Shown one piece after another: positions 1 through 6,607 of a stretch of 6,832 nucleotides of DNA. Source of the stretch: Nitrospirota bacterium. GTDB lineage: Bacteria > Nitrospirota > Thermodesulfovibrionia > UBA6902 > BMS3Bbin08. The stretch is from contig JACQXH010000054.1 of NCBI GenBank assembly GCA_016208845.1, positions 14,462-21,293 of the forward strand. Direction: 5' to 3'. The first letter of the stretch is position 1; every line of letters begins with the position of its first letter. The position numbers were made by a program, and so were the translations under genes. The notes beneath the pieces were generated by a model. It was given only the letters and a program-made list of their open reading frames with translations, was not told the origin of the DNA and made no database searches.

Positions 1-1
1 A

Positions 2-847
2 GGCGCGGTCAAGGTGATGAGAGAAAAGGTCACAAAGATAAAAGCGCCTGAATTCACTGTAGACACATGCGGCACAGGCGGCGACATGTCGCATACATTC
101 AATATATCAACGACATCTGCCATTATCGTTGCTGCAGCCGGCGTGCCTGTAGCAAAACACGGCAACCGTTCTGTATCTAGCCGTTCCGGAAGCGCTGATT
201 TGCTTGAAGCGCTCGGCGTTAAAATAGATCTTGAGCCTGCAAAAGTGGAAAGATGCCTTGAATCTACGGGATTCGGTTTCCTGTTTGCACCACTATTTCA
301 TCCTGCAATGAAGTATGCGGTAGGTCCACGCAAAGAAATGAGCATAAGGACTATATTCAATATCCTTGGACCCCTGACCAATCCTGCGGGCGCCAGGAGA
401 CAGGTGCTTGGCGTTTACGATGATCTGCTTACAGAGACAATGGCAGAGGTCCTTTCAAACCTTAATACCGCACACGCCTTCATTGTTCACGGAGAAGACG
501 GACTTGATGAAATAACTAACACTGACAGGACCAAGATCACTGAATTAAAAAACGGCAAGATCGGTACTTATTATATGTCGCCCGAAGACCTTGGTTTCGC
601 GAGAGCCGGCAAAGAAGACCTTATCGGCGGAATTGCAGGTGAGAACGCACAGATCGTAATCAATATCCTTAACGGCGAAAAAGGTCCGAAAAGGGATATA
701 ACATTAATGAACGCTGCCGCAGCTCTTATAGCGGGTGACCGGGCAAAGAGTTTTTCAGATGCCATACAAAAAGCATCCGATGCAATAGATTCAGGCGCGG
801 CATTGAAGAAACTGGAAGAGATAAAGGTTGTGAGCAACAGACTATAA
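2..847 (+). CDS. trpD: Anthranilate phosphoribosyltransferase TrpD, 5'-truncated by window edge
   Basis: TrpD transfers the phosphoribosyl group of PRPP to anthranilate, the second step of tryptophan synthesis from chorismate, in the cytosol. The frame is open to the left edge, so the GTG/ATG at 14-19 is internal: family members have roughly 55-60 more N-terminal residues before this point. Counting from the codon at base 2, the visible part has the glycine-rich PRPP loop DTCGTGGD (GTGGD at 24-28), NISTTSA (34-40, the Ser that helps hold Mg-PRPP), KHGNR (52-56), FHPAMKYAVGPRKE (about 99-112, anthranilate and PRPP contacts), IFNILGPLTNPA (118-129) and HGEDGLDE (163-170, whose Asp-Glu pair binds Mg2+). 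These segments are intact and in the usual order, so the enzyme looks functional. The C-terminus is complete, ending at TAA 845-847. The next gene is dnaE, not trpC, so either trpD closes a trp operon or the trp genes are split here. No hairpin terminator is visible after it. Confidence 0.95.
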   Translation, partial: GAVKVMREKVTKIKAPEFTVDTCGTGGDMSHTFNISTTSAIIVAAAGVPVAKHGNRSVSSRSGSADLLEALGVKIDLEPAKVERCLESTGFGFLFAPLFHPAMKYAVGPRKEMSIRTIFNILGPLTNPAGARRQVLGVYDDLLTETMAEVLSNLNTAHAFIVHGEDGLDEITNTDRTKITELKNGKIGTYYMSPEDLGFARAGKEDLIGGIAGENAQIVINILNGEKGPKRDITLMNAAAALIAGDRAKSFSDAIQKASDAIDSGAALKKLEEIKVVSNRL

Positions 848-920
848 TTTATATGCGATAATCAATGTTTGAATTTACGCCAATTGAATAATTATGAATC
901 ATATTGAACAACCTTGAACT

Positions 921-970
921 GATTTGTGTTTATCTGTGCCTGCCGGCAGGCAGATCCGTGTTCATCCGTA
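921..970. repeat. Palindrome nested between two degenerate 18-bp direct repeats
   Basis: Bases 937-952 form a perfect 16-bp palindrome, TGCCTGCCGGCAGGCA. It lies between two related 18-mers: 921-938 (GATTTGTGTTTATCTGTG) and 953-970 (GATCCGTGTTCATCCGTA). The 18-mers match at 13 of 18 positions, and all but the last difference are T/C transitions (the last is G/A). G+C is far higher than in the surrounding AT-rich spacer. The form resembles small non-coding intergenic repeats that are dispersed in many copies in some bacterial genomes, but copy number cannot be judged from this window. The palindrome could fold in RNA or as a cruciform. It has no T-tract after it, so it is not a classical terminator. 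Confidence 0.6.
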
Positions 971-978
971 GATAAATG

Positions 979-984
979 TATAAT
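979..984 (+). promoter_or_regulatory. Consensus -10-like box upstream of dnaE
   Basis: TATAAT at 979-984 is a perfect sigma-70-type -10 hexamer, with TG directly before it. No good -35 hexamer sits 16-18 bp upstream; that place is filled by the 3' part of the repeat at 953-970. If used, it would give dnaE a leader of roughly 45 nt. In AT-rich spacer DNA such a hexamer can arise by chance. Confidence 0.25.
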
Positions 985-1001
985 TTAACTCAGCCATTTG
1001 A

Positions 1002-1031
1002 TTGACTAAAATCCTGTTTATATTCTAAAAT
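1002..1031 (+). promoter_or_regulatory. Candidate dnaE promoter abutting the start codon
   Basis: TTGACT (1002-1007, 5 of 6 to the -35 consensus) and TAAAAT (1026-1031, 5 of 6 to the -10 consensus) are separated by 18 bp. The -10 box ends only 5 bp before the dnaE ATG at 1037, so transcription would start at or beside the A of ATG and give a leaderless or nearly leaderless mRNA. This agrees with the lack of any Shine-Dalgarno sequence here. It is an inference from hexamer matching. Confidence 0.35.
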
Positions 1032-1036
1032 CTCAC

Positions 1037-4000
1037 ATGCATTCCGATTACGTCCCGCTTCATCTCCATACTCATTACAGTCTCCTTGACGGAGCAATAC
1101 GTATTGATGAGCTTATAGCAAAGGCCGAGGAGCATAAACTTCCGGCTATCGCCATAACTGACCATGGGAACATTTTTGGCGCAATAGAATTTTACAAGAA
1201 AGTTTCCAGGTCAGGGATGAAGCCTATTATAGGCTGCGAGGTTTATATAGCGCCGCAAAGCAGATTCGATAAAAAGGGCGCTGAACACTCGACAGAGGCT
1301 TCATTCCATCTTATTTTGCTGTGCAAGGACCTCAACGGATATAAAAATCTTTCACGACTTGTCAGCAAGGCATATCTTGAGGGGTTCTATTACAGGCCGA
1401 GGATAGATAAAGACCTTCTGTCACAGTACAGCGGCGGACTTATCGGCCTGTCTTCATGCCTGAAAGGTGAAATACCCCATTACCTTGCGGCCGGAATGAT
1501 TGAAAAGGCACGGGAGTCTGCTCTTAATTATAAAAGGATACTGGGGGCGGACAATTTCTTTCTTGAGATCCAGGCGAACGAACTGCCCGAGCAGGAAAAA
1601 GTGAACAAACAGCTTATAGAACTCAGCCGGGACCTTCACATCGGCCTTGTTGCAACCAATGACTGCCACTATCTGCGCAGAGACGACGCAAAGGCACATG
1701 ATATTCTGATATGCATACAGACCGGCAAGACACTTAAAGACACCGACAGGATGAAATTCTCAAGCGATAATTTTTACTTTAAAAGTCCTGCTGAAATGAA
1801 AAAATTATTCATTGACGTTCCGGAGGCGATAGAAAATACAAAAAAAATAGCTGAGAGATGCAACCTTGATTTCAAATTCGGCATTCATCATCTGCCAAAA
1901 TGCGATGTCCCTGCCGGTTATAACGCAAACAGCTACCTTGAAAAGCTCGCAGCAGAAGGGCTCGAAATAAAATTCAGAAAAAATGTCCCTGAAAATTACA
2001 GGGAGCGCCTTCTGAGCGAACTGAGGATGATAGAGAAGACAGGCTTTTCATCCTACTTCCTGATCGTGTGGGATTTTATCCGCTATGCAAAAGATAAAGG
2101 CATACCTGTTGGCCCGGGCAGGGGTTCTGCGGCAGGCAGTCTGGTTGCGTATTGCCTCGATATAACAGAAATCGACCCGATCAAATACGGGCTTCTCTTC
2201 GAGAGATTCCTTAATCCTGACAGGATTAGCATGCCTGATATTGATGTGGATTTCTGCATGAACAGGAGGTCTGAGGTAATTGAGTATGTGGCCCGGCGTT
2301 ATGGAGAGGACCATGTGGCGCAGATAATTACATTTGGGACTATGCAGGCGCGCGCAGCGATAAGGGACGTCGGCAGGGCTATGGATATACCTTATGCAGA
2401 AGTAGACAGGGTTGCAAAGCTTATTCCGGCGGTACCCAACATAACATTGAAAGATGCGCTTAACATGGAGCCAATGCTCAAGGAAAGCTGCAGTGCCAAT
2501 CCGGCCATAAGAGAACTGATCGAGGTTGCTCAAAGGCTCGAAGGTCTTTCAAGGCACGCATCAACTCATGCCGCCGGAGTTGTTATATCGCCGGTGCCGC
2601 TTACTGAATTCCTGCCGCTCTACAAGGCCCCCAATGAAACTGTGATAACTACGCAGTATGACATGGGAGCCATTGAAACGCTCGGGCTTCTGAAATTTGA
2701 TTTTCTGGGATTGAAGACCCTCACAGTCATCGATAGGACAGAAAAGCTTATAAACCGGCCTCTTCAGCAGAAAGGCTCTGATAGTCCGGCGGCATTCTCG
2801 ATCAAAGACATTCCTTTAGATGATAAAGAAACCTTTAAAATATTGTGTGACGGCAGAACAACCGGCATCTTCCAGCTTGAAAGCTCCGGCATGAGAGATC
2901 TGATAGTGAGATTAAGGCCCGAGGCATTCGAAGATATGATAGCTCTTGTGGCCCTCTACAGACCGGGACCTCTCGGCAGCGGCATGGTAGATGATTTTAT
3001 CAAGCGCAAGAGAGGCGAGATCCCCATTAAATTTGAACTCCCCCAGCTCGCTGAAATTCTCAGGGAGACTTACGGCGGGATTTTGTACCAGGAACAGGTC
3101 ATGCAGATCGCAAACAAGCTCTCAAACTTCTCCATGGCTCAGGCAGACACTCTCCGGAAGGCAATGGGGAAAAAGCAGATCTCAGAGATGGAAAAAATGA
3201 AAGACGATTTTATCCATGGGGCCAAGGCCAATAAGATCTCGGAGAAAAAGGCGATAAAGCTCTTTGACGATATGGCACATTTCGCTCAATACGGGTTCAA
3301 CAAATCTCACTCCGCAGCATATGCCCTTATAGCTTACAGAACCGCATATTTAAAGGCACACTACCCGGTTGAGTTCATGGCTGCTTCTTTGAGCTCTGAC
3401 ATGGATAACACGGCAAAGGTCGTAACCTTTATCAATGAATGCAGGGAAATGGCGATAGAGATACTTCCTCCTGATATCAATCAGAGCGCCCGGGAATTTC
3501 AGGTCATAGGCCACTCTATCCGTTTCGGGCTTGAGGCAGTCAAAGGCGTTGGAAGTGCTGCCATAGAGACGATACTGGAATTGCGCAGGGACAAGGAATT
3601 TACTACATTCTTTGATTTCTGCGCAAGAGTTGATACAAGAAGGGTGAATAAAAAAGTCATAGAAAGCCTGATCAAAGCAGGAGCCCTTGATTCCATGGGC
3701 AAGAGAGCGCAGGTCATGCTGGCGTTAAATGCCGCAATGGATGCGGGCGCCAAGGCCCAGAAAGAGAGGGATTCCGGACAAAAAAGCATGTTTGAATCTG
3801 ATTCTGCTGTTTTTGAAACCCTGCCTGAAGCAGCAGAATGGGACGAGGGTGAGCGTCTTTCAATGGAAAAGGAAGCCCTGGGCTTTTATATAACCGGCCA
3901 TCCGCTGAACAGATATAAGGACCAACTTGAAGAATTTTCAGTTATCCCTACGCATCAGCTTCAGGATTGCAGTGACAGGGAAGATGTAATTATTGGAGGG

Positions 4001-4606
4001 ATAGTCAGGGCGTCAAAGCAGATCCAGACAAAGAACAAGGGCGAATTGATGGCCTATATTACAGTAGAAGACCTCTATGGTACGGCCGAAATTATCGTCT
4101 TCCCTGATCTCTACAGGGAAGCGGTAAATATACTCTCACAGGAGTCCCCTGTTATAATATCAGGGCAGATAGACAAAAATGATAAGGGATCAAAAATAAT
4201 CGCAAAGAAGATAGCACTTATTCAGGACGGAAAACAAATATTAGAGCACAGGGCGCAGAACCAGGGCTCAAAATTCAAGGCCAGGAAATCCCGCTTCAGC
4301 GATGCGCCTCCGTCGGGGCGGATTCGCCCTGAGGCCAATCAGGAGACAGGCTCCAAATTTCGGATTCAGAAGTTCAGGTCTCTCACATTGACACTTGATG
4401 CCGGCACTGATGCAGACCATCTTTTGAGACTGCAAGACATCATCACACAGTATCATGATGACAATTCCGTTCCTGTTTATCTTAAAATCATATCGCCTGA
4501 TCAATGGGAGACACTGATAGTTACAAATAAGCATGTATCACCGGGGCAGGAGATCATTCTGGAAGTTGAGAATATATTGGGGGAAGGAACAGCAGTTTTA
4601 AATTAA
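1037..4606 (+). CDS. dnaE: DNA polymerase III alpha subunit DnaE (replicative, PHP-containing)
   Basis: This is the catalytic subunit of the replicative polymerase, working at the fork with the beta clamp and clamp loader. It has 1189 aa (E. coli 1160). The start is fixed: an in-frame TAA lies at 1007-1009, ATG 1037 is the first usual start codon after it, and the protein opens with the family signature HLHTHYSLLDG. Domains in order: PHP (about 5-280) with metal-ligand positions H9, H11, D18, H43, E68, H91, C141, D209 and H211 all present; polymerase core with GPGRGSAAGS from 359, catalytic D401 and D403 in MPDIDVDF, and D555 in KFDFLGL, the same numbers as in E. coli; helix-hairpin-helix KGVG (836-839); a beta-clamp-binding motif QKSMF (915-919; E. 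coli QADMF); an OB fold (about 983-1055); and a C-terminal domain (about 1109-1189). The linker before the last domain (about 1060-1108) is long and basic and holds a repeat. There is no Shine-Dalgarno sequence. accA follows after 109 bp. Confidence 0.98.
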   Translation: MHSDYVPLHLHTHYSLLDGAIRIDELIAKAEEHKLPAIAITDHGNIFGAIEFYKKVSRSGMKPIIGCEVYIAPQSRFDKKGAEHSTEASFHLILLCKDLNGYKNLSRLVSKAYLEGFYYRPRIDKDLLSQYSGGLIGLSSCLKGEIPHYLAAGMIEKARESALNYKRILGADNFFLEIQANELPEQEKVNKQLIELSRDLHIGLVATNDCHYLRRDDAKAHDILICIQTGKTLKDTDRMKFSSDNFYFKSPAEMKKLFIDVPEAIENTKKIAERCNLDFKFGIHHLPKCDVPAGYNANSYLEKLAAEGLEIKFRKNVPENYRERLLSELRMIEKTGFSSYFLIVWDFIRYAKDKGIPVGPGRGSAAGSLVAYCLDITEIDPIKYGLLFERFLNPDRISMPDIDVDFCMNRRSEVIEYVARRYGEDHVAQIITFGTMQARAAIRDVGRAMDIPYAEVDRVAKLIPAVPNITLKDALNMEPMLKESCSANPAIRELIEVAQRLEGLSRHASTHAAGVVISPVPLTEFLPLYKAPNETVITTQYDMGAIETLGLLKFDFLGLKTLTVIDRTEKLINRPLQQKGSDSPAAFSIKDIPLDDKETFKILCDGRTTGIFQLESSGMRDLIVRLRPEAFEDMIALVALYRPGPLGSGMVDDFIKRKRGEIPIKFELPQLAEILRETYGGILYQEQVMQIANKLSNFSMAQADTLRKAMGKKQISEMEKMKDDFIHGAKANKISEKKAIKLFDDMAHFAQYGFNKSHSAAYALIAYRTAYLKAHYPVEFMAASLSSDMDNTAKVVTFINECREMAIEILPPDINQSAREFQVIGHSIRFGLEAVKGVGSAAIETILELRRDKEFTTFFDFCARVDTRRVNKKVIESLIKAGALDSMGKRAQVMLALNAAMDAGAKAQKERDSGQKSMFESDSAVFETLPEAAEWDEGERLSMEKEALGFYITGHPLNRYKDQLEEFSVIPTHQLQDCSDREDVIIGGIVRASKQIQTKNKGELMAYITVEDLYGTAEIIVFPDLYREAVNILSQESPVIISGQIDKNDKGSKIIAKKIALIQDGKQILEHRAQNQGSKFKARKSRFSDAPPSGRIRPEANQETGSKFRIQKFRSLTLTLDAGTDADHLLRLQDIITQYHDDNSVPVYLKIISPDQWETLIVTNKHVSPGQEIILEVENILGEGTAVLN
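4265..4381 (+). repeat. Imperfect GSKF repeat and GC-rich hairpin inside the DnaE linker
   Basis: Two related 11-residue segments, GSKFKARKSRF (residues 1077-1087, bases 4265-4297) and GSKFRIQKFRS (residues 1105-1115, bases 4349-4381), are 84 bp apart in the same frame. Between them lies a GC-rich inverted repeat: GCCTC 4306-4310 pairs with GAGGC 4331-4335, GGGCG 4316-4320 pairs with CGCCC 4325-4329 around a GATT loop, a G-T pair joins the two stems, and a 4-base CGTC bulge sits on the left arm. It encodes the segment DAPPSGRIRPEA (1089-1100). The layout suggests an in-frame insertion or small duplication in a tolerant linker between the OB fold and the C-terminal domain. Origin is inferred; the pairing and repeat are visible. 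Confidence 0.5.
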
Positions 4607-4715
4607 ATATCAAATATGAAAATTTAAAATTATGGATTAGAAAATAATTGAAATTATAAAATATTCCTTATTTTTAATTTTTGCTGTTTAAATTTTTATT
4701 TTTTTTCTAAGAAAC
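4607..4715. other. Extremely AT-rich dnaE-accA spacer with A/T-only inverted repeats
   Basis: Only 14 of 109 bases are G or C (about 13%), a sharp drop against the genes on both sides. It holds two A/T-only inverted repeats. The first is a 12-bp stem with one bulged base: 4651-4656 plus 4658-4663 pair with 4669-4674 plus 4675-4680 around a 5-base loop. The second is a longer-range pair: AAAATTTAAA 4619-4628 with TTTAAATTTT 4687-4696. A run of T residues fills most of 4693-4706. A weak terminator, a promoter UP-type region or simply unselected spacer are all possible. A/T-only pairing is expected by chance in such DNA. No Shine-Dalgarno sequence precedes accA; the bases before ATG read TTCTAAGAAAC. 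Confidence 0.4.
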
Positions 4716-5564
4716 ATGCACTACTATCTTGATTTTGAAAAACCTGTCGCAGACCTCGAAAACAAGATCGAGGAATTAAAACACCTTGCCGACGGCAGAG
4801 ACATTTTCATAAAGCTTTTGACAGAGGATTTCATTGAATTGCACGGTGACAGGAAATTTTCTGATGACCCCGCAATCGTCTGCGGTGTAGCCAGATTCCA
4901 GGGGATCTCCGTTGCCGTTATCGGCCATCAAAAAGGCAGAGGTACTAAAGAAAGGATTGAAAGGAATTTCGGTCAGCCTCACCCTGAGGGTTACAGAAAA
5001 GCCCTGAGAATAATGAAGCTGGCAGAGAGGTTCAGTCTTCCTATAATTACCTTTATAGATACCCCGGGTGCATATCCAGGGATCGGGGCTGAAGAAAGAG
5101 GTCAGGCAGAGGCTATAGCAACAAACCTTCTTGAGATGTCCACGATGAAAACACCTGTTGTAACTGTTGTAATCGGCGAAGGCGGCAGCGGAGGGGCGCT
5201 TGCCCTTGCGGTAGCCGACCGTATACTTATGCTCGAGCACTCGGTATACTCGGTAATATCCCCGGAAGGATGCGCAGCTATTCTATGGAATAAGAATGGC
5301 ACTGATGTGGGCCAGGAGGCAAAAGAAAAGGCCTCAGATGCGCTCAAATTAACTGCTCAGGACCTCTACAGCATGGGATTGATAGATGAGATAATAACCG
5401 AACCCATTGGAGGAGCACACAGGGATTACAGCGAAATTTCAAAAACCCTCGAAAAAGCATTGAAGCAGCATCTCGATGAACTGATCGCAAAACCTGTCGA
5501 TGTCCTTGTTGAGGAGCGGTATTTAAAATTCAGGATGATGGGTAAAGTTGAAGCCGGAGGATAA
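4716..5564 (+). CDS. accA: Acetyl-CoA carboxylase carboxyltransferase alpha subunit AccA, N-terminal region shortened
   Basis: With AccD (not in this window), AccA moves the carboxyl group from carboxybiotin on AccB to acetyl-CoA, making malonyl-CoA in the first committed step of fatty-acid synthesis. The protein has 282 aa against about 315-325 in the family. It starts with the typical YLDFEKPVADLENKIEEL. The core is well kept: ELHGDRKFSDDPAIV (41-55), GHQKGR (70-75), RNFGQPHPEGYRKALRIMKLAERF (83-106), ITFIDTPGAYPGIGAEERGQ (111-130), the oxyanion-hole loop GEGGSGG (154-160) and SVISPEGCAAILW (179-191). What is missing is the segment between about I30 and F31: in E. coli it runs from the DINIDEE region through ARHPQRPYTLDY. 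Here GRDI runs straight into FIKLLTEDFIELHGDR, in frame. A second oddity is Gly at 76, where acidic Asp or Glu usually follows GHQKGR. Identity is secure; full activity is uncertain. It is probably expressed with dnaE, and its 3' end faces a convergent gene. Confidence 0.95.
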   Translation: MHYYLDFEKPVADLENKIEELKHLADGRDIFIKLLTEDFIELHGDRKFSDDPAIVCGVARFQGISVAVIGHQKGRGTKERIERNFGQPHPEGYRKALRIMKLAERFSLPIITFIDTPGAYPGIGAEERGQAEAIATNLLEMSTMKTPVVTVVIGEGGSGGALALAVADRILMLEHSVYSVISPEGCAAILWNKNGTDVGQEAKEKASDALKLTAQDLYSMGLIDEIITEPIGGAHRDYSEISKTLEKALKQHLDELIAKPVDVLVEERYLKFRMMGKVEAGG

Positions 5565-5645
5565 TTGCAGTTGATAATTGATCATTAATTGCCCTCCATT
5601 TACAATAAAATCCCATACAGCAATACTTAAAGTAAATATAGCAAA
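5565..5645. other. Convergent spacer between accA and the PAS gene
   Basis: This AT-rich stretch of 81 bp lies between two converging genes, where a bidirectional terminator would be expected. No convincing hairpin with a T-tract is visible. ATAATTG occurs at 5561-5567 and 5574-5580 and a related ATTAATTG at 5584-5591, a short degenerate repeat of unknown meaning. Termination here may be factor-dependent. Confidence 0.3.
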
Positions 5646-6551
5646 CTATTCATGACTTAACCTTTTTTCATACTGTTCGATCTCAGACTTAAGCTTTTTG
5701 ATCTCATCCTTAAGTCCTTTCATCCTGACCTCTCTGCCAACTGCAATATTATAAAATTCCTCAAGTTCCTTTACCCGCCTCTTAAGTTCCTCTTCAAGTT
5801 TCTTCTGATCCGTAATGTCAGTGATCACCCCGAGTATTGCCTTCCCATTATGATGATCTATTAACTTGGTGGAGATTATTGCATCTATTTCCTTCCCGCT
5901 CTTTGTGATGATCTTATAATCATATTGCGGGATGTCTTTGCCGCTCATGTGAAGCCTGAAATTCTCCTGCACCAGCACCCTGTATTCCGGAGATACTAAA
6001 TCCATGAAATTAAAAGCATCTGACATGAATTCTGCCGAAGTATAGCCCATTACCTCCTCACATTTCTTATTCACATAGTTTATGCGCCCATTTTTATTTA
6101 TGAAGATCATATTAGGAGAGTGATCGGCAAGCATCTTAAATCTCTCTTCAGATACAAGCAGCGCCTTTTCATAAAGCCTTCTTTTTGTGATATCTCTAAC
6201 TATCTCAATCCCGGCAATTATGCCTCCTGATGGATTCCTTAAGGGCGATGCTGTAACTTCAAAATATTTCATTGATCCATTAACATCTTTATGTCTTTCT
6301 GTCTTGTGAATCACGCCATCCTTAAAGACCAGATATAACGGACATCCTTCACAGACTTTGTCCCTGAGCGCATACGCATCATAGCAATACTTCCCGATGT
6401 GGGCTCCGAATAAATCCCTGCTTATTTTATTCTGGTACAGAATTCTAAAATCTGAATCCTGAATGCTGACTCCGTCGCCAATAGCTTCAATAACTCCATG
6501 GCATGCCACTTCACTGATCAACTGATCTATTGTTTTATGTATTTCCGTCAT
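5646..6551 (-). CDS. Tandem PAS-domain sensor protein with coiled-coil tail, no output domain
   Basis: This is a 301-aa soluble protein with no signal peptide or membrane segment. The first PAS domain (about 14-125) has GVIEAIGDGVSIQDSDFRIL and ends in the PAC-like GIEIVRDITKRR. It carries three cysteines, C56, C67 and C70 (C-x10-C-x2-C, in GKYCYDAY...VCEGCP), a pattern seen in many PAS sensors of anaerobes and suggestive of metal or redox sensing. The second PAS domain (about 132-250) has SEERFKMLADHSPNMIFINKNGRINYVN and ends in GVITDITDQKKLEEEL. Residues about 247-300 are a charged coiled coil containing VGREVRMKGLKDEIKKLKSEI, a segment that in larger proteins often links PAS domains to a histidine kinase. 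No kinase, GGDEF, EAL, HD-GYP or DNA-binding domain follows, and the frame ends normally. It may act by dimerising with a partner, or be a cut-down sensor kinase. The start ATG (6551-6549) has no Shine-Dalgarno sequence; the gene converges on accA. Specific signal and partner are unknown. Confidence 0.9.
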   Translation of the reverse strand: MTEIHKTIDQLISEVACHGVIEAIGDGVSIQDSDFRILYQNKISRDLFGAHIGKYCYDAYALRDKVCEGCPLYLVFKDGVIHKTERHKDVNGSMKYFEVTASPLRNPSGGIIAGIEIVRDITKRRLYEKALLVSEERFKMLADHSPNMIFINKNGRINYVNKKCEEVMGYTSAEFMSDAFNFMDLVSPEYRVLVQENFRLHMSGKDIPQYDYKIITKSGKEIDAIISTKLIDHHNGKAILGVITDITDQKKLEEELKRRVKELEEFYNIAVGREVRMKGLKDEIKKLKSEIEQYEKRLSHE

Positions 6552-6556
6552 AAAGT

Positions 6557-6562
6557 TATATA
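6557..6562 (-). promoter_or_regulatory. -10-like box adjacent to the PAS gene start
   Basis: On the - strand TATATA (6562 to 6557) lies 5 bases before the ATG at 6551, inside the palindrome TTATATAA at 6556-6563. The best -35 candidate, TTGCAC (6587 to 6582), matches only weakly and is 19 bp away. If used, transcription would begin close to or at the start codon, as proposed for dnaE. The evidence is weak. Confidence 0.18.
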
Positions 6563-6607
6563 AGAAATAAAGTTTACATCAGTGCAAATATTATCTTACA
6601 TGGGAAG

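Noticed and set aside
14..19. GTG or ATG at 14-19 as the true start of trpD
   Set aside because: The frame is open to the left edge, and TrpD needs an N-terminal helical region of roughly 55-60 residues before this point, so these are internal codons.
937..952. Palindrome as a Rho-independent terminator for trpD
   Set aside because: There is no loop in the perfect palindrome and no T-tract on either side, and it is better explained as part of a dispersed-type repeat.
2048..2533. Long open - strand frame of 161 codons inside dnaE
   Set aside because: It lies fully antisense to the catalytic core of dnaE, has no recognisable domain, and its opposite strand codes for invariant polymerase motifs.
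4776..5240. - strand frame of 154 codons inside accA
   Set aside because: It is antisense to conserved AccA motifs and resembles no known protein; it is an out-of-frame shadow.
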